DNA from: JAAXXJ01 sp964412455 | GTDB lineage: Bacteria > Nitrospirota > UBA9217 | Direction: 5' to 3' | Assembly (NCBI GenBank): GCA_964412455.1 | Contig: CAYPOT010000038.1 | Location: forward strand, 1 to 35,452 | Length of the DNA stretch: 35,452 nt | Shown: positions 18,093 through 25,762 of the stretch, one piece after another | How the letters are laid out: the number at the start of each line of letters is the position of its first letter | How positions within the stretch are numbered: the first letter of the stretch is position 1 | Notes under the pieces: generated by a model | Told to the model about the DNA's origin: nothing | Seen by the model: the letters and a program-made list of their open reading frames with translations, nothing else | The model's database searches: none | Made by a program: the position numbers and the translations under genes

Positions 18093-19022
18093 TCAGCTTT
18101 CTGCCTTTGTCCCGCCCGACAAGAGGAACATCACCGCCATGCGGACCGCCACGCCGTTCGTCACCTGGTCGAGGATCACCGAAGACTTGTCCGCCACGTC
18201 AGACGCGATCTCCACCCCGCGGTTCATGGGGCCCGGGTGCATGACGATCACGCTTTTGCCCGCCCGTTCCAGACGCGCGCGATTGAGGCCGAACAGCCGC
18301 GCGTACTCCCGGACGCCCGGGAAAAGCCCTGCCGTCTGCCGCTCAAGCTGGAGGCGGAGCATCATGATGGCGTCCGCGCCCTGCACCGCCTCATCCATGT
18401 CGAAGAAGACCTTCGCGCCCATTTTCTCGATACCGGGAGGTACCATGGTCGGAGGACCGCAGACGCGGACCGTTGCGCCCATAGTCGTAAGCCCATAGAT
18501 GTTCGAACGGGCAACGCGGCTGTGCAGGATGTCTCCCACAATTGCCACGGTGACGCCGTCGAGCCGGCCGAGCTTCTCGCGGATGGTGAACAGGTCCAGC
18601 AGTGCCTGGGTCGGATGCTCGTGGAAACCGTCTCCCGCGTTGATCACCGAGCTCTTGAGCCGATGGGCAAGGAACTCGGGCGCGCCCGAGCACGCGTGGC
18701 GGACGATGATGATATCGCTCTTCATGGCCTCGATGTTCTGCGCCGTGTCCAGAAGCGTCTCGCCCTTCGTCACGCTGCTCGTGGAGGTGGAGATATTGAT
18801 CACGTCGGCGGAGAGCCGCTTGCCGGCCAGCTCGAAGGACGTCCGCGTCCGGGTGCTTGCCTCGTAGAAAAGGTTGATGACCGTCTTGCCGCGAAGCGTG
18901 GGCACCTTCTTGATGTCCCGTTCCGACACGTCCTTGAACGTCGCGGCCGTGTCAAGGATGAGCTTGATCTCGTCCGCCGCCATTCCTTTGATGCAGAGCA
19001 GGTCTTTTGAGCTGAGAGCCAT
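18093..19022 (-). CDS. pyrB: Aspartate carbamoyltransferase, catalytic subunit
   Basis: PyrB (309 residues) joins carbamoyl phosphate and aspartate, the committed pyrimidine step. It has the carbamoyl-phosphate loop STRTRTS (56-62), SSVTKGET with its Lys near 86, HEHPTQALLD (134 onward) and the aspartate-domain segment MLRLQLERQ. No regulatory PyrI is nearby, consistent with control through PyrR. The start has only a weak GGGG upstream. Family A and D repeats separate it from pyrR. Confidence 0.96.
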   Translation of the reverse strand: MALSSKDLLCIKGMAADEIKLILDTAATFKDVSERDIKKVPTLRGKTVINLFYEASTRTRTSFELAGKRLSADVINISTSTSSVTKGETLLDTAQNIEAMKSDIIIVRHACSGAPEFLAHRLKSSVINAGDGFHEHPTQALLDLFTIREKLGRLDGVTVAIVGDILHSRVARSNIYGLTTMGATVRVCGPPTMVPPGIEKMGAKVFFDMDEAVQGADAIMMLRLQLERQTAGLFPGVREYARLFGLNRARLERAGKSVIVMHPGPMNRGVEIASDVADKSSVILDQVTNGVAVRMAVMFLLSGGTKAES

Positions 19023-19052
19023 GATCTAACCCCAATTGTAACGGATAAATTT

Positions 19053-19110
19053 GTAGGGGCGGTCCTGCGTGGCCGCCCGAAACAGGGCAACCACATAGGG
19101 TTGCCCCTAC
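19053..19110. repeat. 58-bp double-hairpin repeat (family A), copy 2
   Basis: It has the same length and plan as the copy at 13528-13585: GTAGGGGC/GCCCCTAC ends and two internal hairpins, GGGCGGTC-ctgcgt-GGCCGCCC and GGGCAACC-acata-GGTTGCCC. Most differences lie in the loops or keep a G-U pair, so pairing is conserved. Confidence 0.85.
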
Positions 19111-19113
19111 GAT

Positions 19114-19145
19114 ATTCCGCAATCCGCAATCCGAAATCCGCAATT
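19114..19145. repeat. AATCCGC tandem repeat (family D), copy 2
   Basis: CCGCAATCCGCAATCCGAAA and the following bases repeat a 7-13 base unit just downstream of pyrR. It is directly adjacent to the family A element and similar to 16690-16721. Confidence 0.65.
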
Positions 19146-19149
19146 CGAG

Positions 19150-19695
19150 CTATTCCTCGAAAATGACGACCTTTTCCTCCAGGCCGTCCTCGGTAAGGGA
19201 CACCTCCACCTTTTCCCTGGCCGACGTGGGAAGGTTCTTGCCCACGAAGTCGGCGCGGATGGGAAGCTCCCGGTGGCCGCGGTCCACCAGCACCGCGAGC
19301 TGGATGCGCTTCGGCCTGCCGTAATCCATGATGCTGTTGAGGGCCGCCCGGATCGTCCTGCCGGTGAAGATCACGTCGTCCACGAGCACGATGGCCTTTT
19401 CCTTGATATCGAAGGTGATGTCCGTTGCCTGCGGGACCGGCTGTGACTTCCGGGTGTCCAGATCGTCGCGGTACATGGTGATGTCCAGGCTGCCGACAGG
19501 CACCTCGACGCCCTCGATCGACCTGATCTTCTCCGCCAGGCGCTTCGCCAGATGCACGCCTCCGCGCTGGATGCCGATGAGACCGATGTCCTTTGCCCCT
19601 TTGTTCTTCTCAACGATCTCGTGGGCCACCCGCGTCATGGCCCGGTCAATGGCCGCCTTGTCCAGGATCAGGGCTTTTTCCTTAGCAATGCTCAC
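19150..19695 (-). CDS. pyrR: PyrR, pyr mRNA attenuation regulator / uracil phosphoribosyltransferase
   Basis: PyrR (181 residues) binds the pyr leader RNA when UMP is high and causes early termination. Many members also convert uracil to UMP. The PRPP motif VLVDDVIFTGRT (103-114) and the family segments GLIGIQRGGVHLAKRL and LAVLVDRGHRELPIRADFVG are present. The start is GTG 19695 with AGGAG six bases upstream, just after the attenuator U-tract. It is the first gene of the operon, and a PyrR-binding RNA motif lies in its own leader. Confidence 0.96.
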   Translation of the reverse strand: MSIAKEKALILDKAAIDRAMTRVAHEIVEKNKGAKDIGLIGIQRGGVHLAKRLAEKIRSIEGVEVPVGSLDITMYRDDLDTRKSQPVPQATDITFDIKEKAIVLVDDVIFTGRTIRAALNSIMDYGRPKRIQLAVLVDRGHRELPIRADFVGKNLPTSAREKVEVSLTEDGLEEKVVIFEE

Positions 19696-19717
19696 TGTTT
19701 ACTCCTTGAAAAGACAC

Positions 19718-19751
19718 AAAAAAAACCTCTCCCCGGAAAATCGGAAAGAGG
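19718..19751 (-). terminator. pyr attenuator (intrinsic terminator)
   Basis: Read on the minus strand, CCTCTTTCCG pairs with CGGGGAGAGG as a 10-bp stem including G-U pairs, with a short loop, followed at once by eight U residues (19718-19725). It stands 23 bases before the pyrR start codon. Its 5-prime arm can instead pair with GAAAGGG from the PyrR-binding region (19806-19812), which would form an antiterminator. Confidence 0.88.
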
Positions 19752-19810
19752 GTTCGTGTGCGCGTGATAAGACGGCTTCGTCTTGTTGTACTTGTTCATG
19801 TCCTGCCCTT

Positions 19811-19830
19811 TCTGGCCTCACGGGACCAGA
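19811..19830 (-). promoter_or_regulatory. PyrR-binding anti-antiterminator hairpin
   Basis: On the minus strand UCUGG (19826-19830) pairs with CCAGA (19811-19815). The enclosed sequence GGUCCCGUGAGGCC (19814-19827) matches the known PyrR-binding consensus ARUCCNGNGAGGYU at 12 of 14 positions. Stabilising this hairpin would free the downstream attenuator to form. Confidence 0.85.
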
Positions 19831-19857
19831 CTTAAAGAGGATACTTGATGCGGGTTC

Positions 19858-19886
19858 ACAATACTCCAGCGGCCGGTTCCTGTCAA
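19858..19886 (-). promoter_or_regulatory. pyr operon promoter
   Basis: On the minus strand a perfect -35 TTGACA (19881-19886) and TATTGT (19858-19863) are separated by exactly 17 bp. Transcription should start near 19850, giving a leader of about 155 bases that holds the PyrR site and the attenuator. Confidence 0.88.
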
Positions 19887-19929
19887 GAATTTTCTTGGGC
19901 CGGGGATGATCCGGAGTATGCGCCTCCTG

Positions 19930-19938
19930 TGCTATAAT
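19930..19938 (+). promoter_or_regulatory. Extended -10 promoter for the PGK-like gene
   Basis: TGCTATAAT is a consensus extended -10 element with no good -35. Transcription from about 19945 excludes the upstream ATG 19906 as the gene start and supports 19990. It is divergent from the pyr promoter, about 45 bp away. Confidence 0.65.
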
Positions 19939-19989
19939 GAGGAACATACTTGGTCTTCAATCATTTGCCCGCAACAAAGGATGCTCGCC

Positions 19990-21294
19990 ATGATCAACAA
20001 TGCAATGGATCCGAACCTGCCGCTTATCCAGGACGCCGACCTCACCGGGAAGGTCGTCCTCGTCCGTTTTGATCACAATGTGGTGAAAGGCGGCGCGATA
20101 AAGGACCCCTTCCGCATCGATCGCACCATCGGGACGCTCTTTCATATCGTCGAACGGGGCGGCAGGCCCATCATGATGAGCCATGTGGGCAGGCCCCGGG
20201 ACAAGAGGACGGGCGACATCACCTGCCGGCCTGAAGAGTCCGTCGAGCCGGTGGTCCGCTATCTTGAGCAGAAGTTGCACACGAAGTTCTCTATCCCTGA
20301 ATTTCCCATTGACCCGAAAAAGGGCATCACCGGGATCGACACCTCTATCAACCTTGCGGTCAGGGACCTGCGGGAACGGAAGATCGGCGGGATCTATCTT
20401 CCGAACACGCGGTGGTTCCAGGGAGAGGAGGCCCATGGAGAGCTTCGGGACCGCTTCGCGCTTCAGCTTGCCGGCCTTGCCGATATCTACGTGAACGACG
20501 CCTTCGGCTCGTGGCAGCCCCACGCCTCCACGGTCACCATCACCGGACTGCTCCCCTCCTGCGCGGGCTTCCTGCTTCAGCAGGAGATCGCACACCTTGA
20601 CGGCGTCATGAGCCCGGAGCGGCCCTTTCTTGCCGTTGTCGCCGGTTCGAAGTACGACACCAAGATCAAGCCTCTCAATGCCATCTATGACAAGGTGGAC
20701 CGGCTGGTGCTCGGCGGGGTCATTTACAATACCTACCTCTGCGCGAAATACGGGATACGGATCAAGGGGGTGACCGACGAGGACCGCGAACTCGCGCGGG
20801 AACTGGTGGAAAAGGACCGCGCCAACAACAAGATCGTCGAGCTTCCATTCCTCGTCGAATCGGACATCCCCGACGGAAGGACCGAGGGCAGATACCGGAC
20901 CATCTCCGTTAAGGAATTCAAGCCCGGTAATTCCTACGGGTATGTTCTGGACATCGACCCCCGGTCATTCGAGGAGCGCGCAGTCGCCAATGCCATCGGC
21001 ACGGCGAAGACCATCTTCGTCAACGCCGTCATGGGATACACGCCGCACTTCTCCGCCGGATCGCAGGCGCTGGACAACACCATAGATCTGAACCGGAACG
21101 CAATGAAGATGTACGGCGGCGGGGACACCCTCCAGGAATTCAAGAACCTCCTTCCCGGGCTGTACCTCTCGGTCATGGACGACGCGAGCTACTATTTTTT
21201 TACCGGCGGCGGTACGGTGCTCACGGCCATCGAGCACGGCAGCCCCTACAGCCTCGAACCGGTGCAGGCATTGATGGAGTCGAAGCGGTTATAA
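19990..21294 (+). CDS. Divergent phosphoglycerate kinase homologue
   Basis: This 434-residue protein aligns by motif with phosphoglycerate kinase: VRFDHN (25-30), MSHVGRPRDKRTG (63-75), LPNTRWF (137-143), VNDAFG (168-173), AGSKYDTKI (218-226), YGGGDT (375-380) and TGGGTVL (405-411). Several key positions differ from ordinary enzymes. The usual AHRAHAST reads SWQPHAST, losing a 3-phosphoglycerate-contact arginine. The GPMGVFE segment reads AVMGYTP, losing the nucleotide-contact glutamate. It may be a diverged paralogue with another substrate or a regulatory role. ATG 19990 has AAAGGA eight bases upstream; ATG 19981 and 19906 are also in frame. A normal pgk may lie elsewhere in the genome. Confidence 0.8.
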   Translation: MINNAMDPNLPLIQDADLTGKVVLVRFDHNVVKGGAIKDPFRIDRTIGTLFHIVERGGRPIMMSHVGRPRDKRTGDITCRPEESVEPVVRYLEQKLHTKFSIPEFPIDPKKGITGIDTSINLAVRDLRERKIGGIYLPNTRWFQGEEAHGELRDRFALQLAGLADIYVNDAFGSWQPHASTVTITGLLPSCAGFLLQQEIAHLDGVMSPERPFLAVVAGSKYDTKIKPLNAIYDKVDRLVLGGVIYNTYLCAKYGIRIKGVTDEDRELARELVEKDRANNKIVELPFLVESDIPDGRTEGRYRTISVKEFKPGNSYGYVLDIDPRSFEERAVANAIGTAKTIFVNAVMGYTPHFSAGSQALDNTIDLNRNAMKMYGGGDTLQEFKNLLPGLYLSVMDDASYYFFTGGGTVLTAIEHGSPYSLEPVQALMESKRL

Positions 21295-21611
21295 GGACCA
21301 GAGAAACCGTCCCGCCGCAACGGCATTTTCCGGCCTTTTTCTCCTGCTTTGTCTGTCCATGATACAGAACACGTACGGGTTTTTTGACACAGATAACTGC
21401 GGATGAGAACCAGATAAAGGTATAAAGGCGGATAGGTCTTAAGATCACTGAATCCTTTGCCAATAATTCCATCCGCTTTTATCAGCCGTTGATCCGCTTC
21501 TTCAGTGTCAAAGATTCTATTCAGACCGGGGAGCGCAAAAGAAATGCATCAGGAAAAGGTTCTCATGAGGATGCACCTCGCTCGCCGGACAGATGATACA
21601 AGGAGATAACT
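21295..21611. repeat. Intergenic region with dispersed inverted repeat (family H)
   Basis: TTTGACAC (21383-21390) and GTGTCAAA (21505-21512) are perfect inverted arms. The sequence inside is rich in GCGGAT and ATCCGC words. A half copy starting TTTGACACGGAT is at 24754. A weak GCCG-CAA-CGGC hairpin follows the kinase gene. No gene was found. Confidence 0.55.
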
Positions 21612-22001
21612 ATGGCTGAGCCCGCCGCGATGCAGAGAAAGAAGTTCGCCGTGCAGTTGTCCTCAGGCATGGAGAATATCGGCAGGATCAAGTCGGCGAT
21701 CATGTTCGCCACCATTGCCCAGCACTCCGGCTGCGATGCGGTCGTTTACTGCGTGCAAGACGGGGCCGACGCGGTCGTCAAAGGAAAGATCAGGGAAGAG
21801 GGCACCCTGCCGCCCGGTATCGCGACGTTCGAGCAGCGCCTCGCCGATGCCCTTGCGGCCGGGGTCAGGTTCCAATTGTGCCAGCAGGTTGCGGTCAATC
21901 GGGGGCTCAAGAAGGAGGACCTGGTCGAAGGGACCCGGATCCTCGGCGGGATCCACCTGATCGACTACGCGCTGGAATACGACGGCATGCTCTTTTTTTA
22001 G
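21612..22001 (+). CDS. DsrE-family (sulfur-relay-like) protein
   Basis: This small cytoplasmic protein (129 residues) has the DsrE/DsrF-like alpha/beta pattern: a first strand with FAVQLSSG, a helix with RIKSAIMFATIAQHSGCDA, a VVYCVQDGADAVV strand-loop, and an FQLCQQVAVNRG segment holding a Cys where sulfur carriers of the group often have one. It ends HLIDYALEYDGMLFF. AAGGAG lies six bases before the ATG. Function as a sulfur carrier is inferred from the family only. It stands alone between the PGK-like gene and the GGDEF gene. Confidence 0.75.
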   Translation: MAEPAAMQRKKFAVQLSSGMENIGRIKSAIMFATIAQHSGCDAVVYCVQDGADAVVKGKIREEGTLPPGIATFEQRLADALAAGVRFQLCQQVAVNRGLKKEDLVEGTRILGGIHLIDYALEYDGMLFF

Positions 22002-22050
22002 TTTTTTTTAGTTAGTTACGAATCAAATTCTACTCAAAACAGCAAGAATA

Positions 22051-22161
22051 TTTTGCCACGAAGGCACGAAGACACAAAGTACGGCCTTAATCTAATCATT
22101 AAAACAGTACCTTAAGCAGTTCTCGCTGTTCTTCGTGACTTAGAGTCTTCGTGGCAAATTT
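22051..22161. repeat. Dispersed inverted repeat (family B), copy 2
   Basis: TTTTGCCACGAAGGCACGAA starts the left arm and GAGTCTTCGTGGCAAATTTT closes the right arm. The centre is AT-rich. The following GGTTCCGGCTTGTCCGGGTT may belong to the element. The rest of the gap to the GGDEF gene (22162-22458) holds no gene, only a dyad at 22296-22325. Confidence 0.7.
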
Positions 22162-22295
22162 TGGTTCCGGCTTGTCCGGGTTAGGATGACGTAGCGTACA
22201 ACTTTATTTCTGCGTACGAACATCGAGGGACCGGAAAGCAGAGCACGGGCGTACACTGTCCTTCTGAACGCGCCTGCCCGCCCTCCCTCATTCTC

Positions 22296-22325
22296 ATGTC
22301 ACTTTCCTTGAGCGAATAGTGACAT
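22296..22325. promoter_or_regulatory. Operator-like dyad upstream of the GGDEF gene
   Basis: ATGTCACT (22296-22303) and AGTGACAT (22318-22325) are perfect 8-bp inverted arms with a 14-base spacer. The arms are unlike the dispersed repeats and could be a regulator site or an RNA hairpin. Confidence 0.35.
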
Positions 22326-22458
22326 TCATTACCCATATGAGCAACGCCTCTCTCCATTCTGCTCATAATTTGCGCTTAACTAATTGATATTTTTAGGTTT
22401 GCAAAGTGGAATGCATATTGCATATTTTTTTGTGAATGGCTTTTTTTGTCTGTCTACC

Positions 22459-24105
22459 ATGAACCATAAACGCTCTCACATAGGCACCCCGCTCCTTGCA
22501 GCCGTTGTCCTCTGGACTGGATATGCGGCTGTCGAGTCCTTCGTTTTTCATAACGGCGCTTTTACGGAACTCCTGTTCCTCGGAGGTTCGTCGAAGGAGC
22601 CCCATTTCCGCCTGTTCGTCATCACCGTTCTTCTCACCATAGGCATCTTTCTTTTCCGGGCCATGAGAAAACGCAACCTGGCCCTCGAAGCATTCCGGGA
22701 CAGCAACGAGACCCTCCTCACGGTCACCGCGGCGGCTAAGGATGCCATCATCAGGATGGATCATCAGGGGACCATATCGTTCTGGAACCCTGCCGCGGAA
22801 AGGATCTTCGGCCACGCGAAACACGAAGCGATCGGCAAAGAACTGCATACGCTGCTTGCTCCTCATCGGTATCTTGAGCAGTACCGTCACGGCCTCGCCC
22901 GGTTCCTGGATTCCGGTGAAGGCCCGACCATCGGCAGGACGCTCGAACTGACCGCAGTGAGAAAGGACGGCACCGAGTTCCCTCTCGAACTTTCTCTTTC
23001 GTCCCTGCAGGTGAAAGGAAAATGGCATGCCGTCGGCGTGCTGCGAGACATCAGCCTGCGCAAGCGGTCCGAGGAGGAACTGAGAACGCACCGCGAACAG
23101 CTTGAACAAATGGTCGCGGAACGTACCGAGGAGTTGAACGCGGTCAATGATCTCTTTCGCAAGGAGATCATTGACCGCACGAGGACCGAGGAGGAACTTG
23201 AGCGGTCCGAAAGCTTCCTGAACACGATCTTCGACAGCTTTCATGATCCCTTCAGCATCGTGGACCGGGATTTCCGGTTCGTCCGTTACAATGATACCTA
23301 TGCCCTGACACGGAACAAGCTGTCAACGGACCTTTTTGGGAAGAAGTGTTACGAGATTCTCCATGACAGAACGGAGATCTGTGATAACTGCGTGGTTGAA
23401 AAGACGTTCCGTTCAAAGGACCCCTGCGCAAAGGAGAAGCTGGTGACGCTGCCCGACGGGTCCGAGACATGGTTCGAGATCTTGACCTATCCTATCTTCG
23501 ACCAGCAGAAAAACGTGTCGCACGTCGTGGAATACTCGCGGGACATCACCTTCCGGAAAAAAGATGAAAAAGAAAAGGAAGAGCTTATCAAGACCCTGAA
23601 CCACCTGTCGACCACCGACAGTCTGACCGGGCTGCTCAACAGAAGGGCGCTCAACGATATGCTGGGCCATGAGATCAACCGCGCGGGCCGCTATGATACC
23701 GACCTTTCGCTGATCATCTGCGACGTGGACCTGTTCAAGCAGATCAATGATAGCTACGGGCATACGGCGGGAGACCGGGCGCTCATTGTCGTTTCTGAGA
23801 CCCTCAGGCAGACCTTGCGCAAAGCCGATATCCTGGGCAGGTACGGCGGCGATGAGTTCATGATCATCCTGCCCGAGACCTCGCTCGCGGGCGCGCAAAG
23901 CCTCGCGGAGAAGGTCCGCGCGGCCGTCGAAGGCCTGGAACTTGATCTTCCCGGAAGGAAGCGGACCGGGCTTACGCTCAGTATCGGCGTGGCCAGCTGC
24001 TGCATGCCCGAAGACAACCTCGACACCCTCGTGTCGCTCGCCGACGGCGCCCTCTACAAGTCCAAGGAAGCGGGCAGGAACAGGATCTCGACGATGAAAC
24101 GATAG
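22459..24105 (+). CDS. Membrane PAS-PAS-GGDEF diguanylate cyclase
   Basis: This protein (548 residues from this start) probably makes cyclic di-GMP. Two membrane helices (about 10-30 and 50-69) lead to a first PAS domain (about 82-202), a coiled coil (203-250), a second PAS domain (about 252-367) and a GGDEF domain (about 383-548). The active-site GGDEF (463-467) is intact, and the upstream RKAD (454-457) fits the RxxD product-inhibition site. The second PAS carries Cys297, Cys308, Cys311 and Cys323, which could bind a metal or sense redox. The start is uncertain: ATG 22459 opens the GC-rich coding part without a clear Shine-Dalgarno, while ATG 22411 and TTG 22384 add an AT-rich N-terminus. 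Confidence 0.9.
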   Translation: MNHKRSHIGTPLLAAVVLWTGYAAVESFVFHNGAFTELLFLGGSSKEPHFRLFVITVLLTIGIFLFRAMRKRNLALEAFRDSNETLLTVTAAAKDAIIRMDHQGTISFWNPAAERIFGHAKHEAIGKELHTLLAPHRYLEQYRHGLARFLDSGEGPTIGRTLELTAVRKDGTEFPLELSLSSLQVKGKWHAVGVLRDISLRKRSEEELRTHREQLEQMVAERTEELNAVNDLFRKEIIDRTRTEEELERSESFLNTIFDSFHDPFSIVDRDFRFVRYNDTYALTRNKLSTDLFGKKCYEILHDRTEICDNCVVEKTFRSKDPCAKEKLVTLPDGSETWFEILTYPIFDQQKNVSHVVEYSRDITFRKKDEKEKEELIKTLNHLSTTDSLTGLLNRRALNDMLGHEINRAGRYDTDLSLIICDVDLFKQINDSYGHTAGDRALIVVSETLRQTLRKADILGRYGGDEFMIILPETSLAGAQSLAEKVRAAVEGLELDLPGRKRTGLTLSIGVASCCMPEDNLDTLVSLADGALYKSKEAGRNRISTMKR

Positions 24106-24132
24106 GACAAAGAAAACCGACCTGACGCGATA

Positions 24133-24170
24133 AAAAAAAGTTGAAGAGAGCTTGCCCCTTCAACTTTTTT
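24133..24170. terminator. Bidirectional intrinsic terminator
   Basis: GTTGAAG (24140-24146) and CTTCAAC (24158-24164) form a stem, extended by a run of A on the left and six T on the right. This gives a U-tract on either strand. It lies between the convergent GGDEF and UspA genes. Confidence 0.9.
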
Positions 24171-24278
24171 ATTCCCATCCCGATCCCTGCGATTGCTATC
24201 AGAATCGCTCCGTCACGTCCGGCACCGAACACGGTGCGCGGCCAGCAAACTCCATCGTAATGATCACCCTCTTCTTCC

Positions 24279-24701
24279 TTACGCCCCCACGACGAACACC
24301 GGGCAGGTTGCCTGGCGTATGACGTTCTCGATCACATGGTCGCCGAAGAGCCGGCCCAGCCAGCCCTTTGGCTGTTTCGCTCCGAGGATGATCACATCAC
24401 ACCGCTCTTCCGCCGCAACCTCCACGATCCTCTCGGCGGGGGAGCCTTCTTCCAGCCGGATCTTGATCAGGGCGCCGGCACCATCGGCTGCCTGCCGGGC
24501 CCGGGCGAGGGCCTTCCGAGCGCCGCTGTCAAGGACATCCTCAAGATTCTTTATGCCCGTCAAATTGAGGTCTCCCTCGTTCGTCGGAATTACCTTGAGC
24601 ACCGTGACCCAGGTCTTCTCGTCCTGCGCCATCTTGATGCCCTCGTCCACGACGTCCGTGGAGCCGTTCATTGCTATCAATACTTTGCGATATCCTCTCA
24701 T
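24279..24701 (-). CDS. Single-domain universal stress protein (UspA family)
   Basis: This 140-residue protein has one Usp fold: MRGYRKVLIAMNGSTD at the N-terminus and RQATCPVFVVGA at the end. The ATP-binding glycine motif is imperfect (GAKQPKGWLGRLFGDHV lacks the usual second Gly and the final Gly-Ser). EGDLNLTG near residues 41-48 matches EGDVDLTG in the first domain of the tandem UspA at 31868. I use ATG 24701, with AGGAG six bases upstream, rather than the longer frame from 24761. It follows the UspA tandem gene after a 197-bp repeat-filled gap. Confidence 0.88.
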   Translation of the reverse strand: MRGYRKVLIAMNGSTDVVDEGIKMAQDEKTWVTVLKVIPTNEGDLNLTGIKNLEDVLDSGARKALARARQAADGAGALIKIRLEEGSPAERIVEVAAEERCDVIILGAKQPKGWLGRLFGDHVIENVIRQATCPVFVVGA

Positions 24702-24721
24702 TTCACACTCCTGAATTAATT

Positions 24722-24886
24722 GTTTGCCACAAAGACACGAAGAGGTCAAGATCTTTGACACGGATCAGATCGGATAAAAGCTCTGATCACGGCGGATACG
24801 GCAACCGACCTATTTCCAGGGTTGTTCAAACTTCCTTCGTGCCTATTTCCCTCTTACCTTCCCACCTTCTCACCTTCTTACCTTCG
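24722..24886. repeat. Cluster of partial dispersed repeats (families B, H and F)
   Basis: Three kinds of repeat are packed between two UspA genes. They are a half family B arm (TTTGCCACAAAGACACGAAG, 24723-24742), a half family H arm (TTTGACACGGATCAGATCGG, from 24754) and a polypurine/polypyrimidine CCTTCTTACCTTC repeat (24848-24886). The last shares 15 bases, CGAAGGTAAGAAGGT, with 8814-8828 in inverse orientation. Confidence 0.55.
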
Positions 24887-24898
24887 TGTTCAGCGACG

Positions 24899-25762
24899 CT
24901 ACTTCACTACCAGGATCGGGCAGGTTGCGTTGGCGATCACCCGGTTCGTCGTGCTGCCCATGATCGCGCTGTTCACACCCTTCCACCCGTAGGTCCCCAT
25001 GGTGATGACGTCGCTCTCGAGGTTCTGCGCGGCGGTCACGATCTCATCGGATGCATGGCCCTCGCGCACCTCCGTTTTTACAGTGATGCCCAGCCCGGCG
25101 GCGATCTGTGTTGCTTCACCGAGGATCTTTTCCGCCTCGGCGTGAAGACTGTTCTTAATGCTGTCGCTCCGGTAGAACTCCATCATTTCCTCGTACCGCG
25201 GTATCACGTACAGTACCGTGACCTGCCCGCCGTCCTCCTTTGCCATACCGGCGGCCCGGGCCAGCGCCTTTTTGCTGAATTCCGAGCCGTCATAGGGCAC
25301 GAGCAGCGACTGATAGCTTCCTGTGCATTCACTGCACGGCCGTTTCACCACCAGCACGTCGCAGGGCGCGTCCAGGATCACCTGGGAGGTCACGCTGCCC
25401 ATGAGCAGCCGCTTCAGGCCTTTCCTGCCATAGGTCCCGAGAGCGATCAGGTCCGCCTTCTTTCCCTGGGCGATGTCGATCAGGACATCGTGCGGCTCGC
25501 CTTCGCACACGAAGGACTCGACGCTGCCGTTCAGGCCGAACTTGTCCATGAGGTCCTGCTTCGCCGTTTTGCAGACATGGGTCCCCATCTCGAAGCGCTT
25601 CTCCATCTGCGACGGCAGGATGGCGAACTCCTCCTGGTCGAAAAAGACCGCGTGGACCAGGAAGAGCTTCCCGTTGCGGCTCTTCACCCGGAGCGAAGCC
25701 TCCTTGAGCGCAGCCTTGCTCGATTCCGATTCGTCGTATCCGACTACGATCGTGTTATACAT
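24899..25762 (-). CDS. Tandem-domain universal stress protein (UspA x2)
   Basis: This protein (287 residues) carries two Usp domains. Domain 1 (about 1-140) ends in the canonical ATP-binding motif GTYGRKGLKRLLMGSV, and domain 2 (about 150-287) in GTYGWKGVNSAIMGST. ATP-bound Usp proteins are usually signalling or stress factors. Its ATG overlaps the stop of the upstream membrane protein gene (TAATG), so the two are coupled. It belongs to the TauE/Usp cassette that begins at 28009. Confidence 0.93.
   Translation of the reverse strand: MYNTIVVGYDESESSKAALKEASLRVKSRNGKLFLVHAVFFDQEEFAILPSQMEKRFEMGTHVCKTAKQDLMDKFGLNGSVESFVCEGEPHDVLIDIAQGKKADLIALGTYGRKGLKRLLMGSVTSQVILDAPCDVLVVKRPCSECTGSYQSLLVPYDGSEFSKKALARAAGMAKEDGGQVTVLYVIPRYEEMMEFYRSDSIKNSLHAEAEKILGEATQIAAGLGITVKTEVREGHASDEIVTAAQNLESDVITMGTYGWKGVNSAIMGSTTNRVIANATCPILVVK

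Noticed and set aside
16936..18498. 520-codon plus-strand frame opposite pyrC and pyrB
   Set aside because: Antisense to two well-conserved enzymes and crosses their intergenic repeat.
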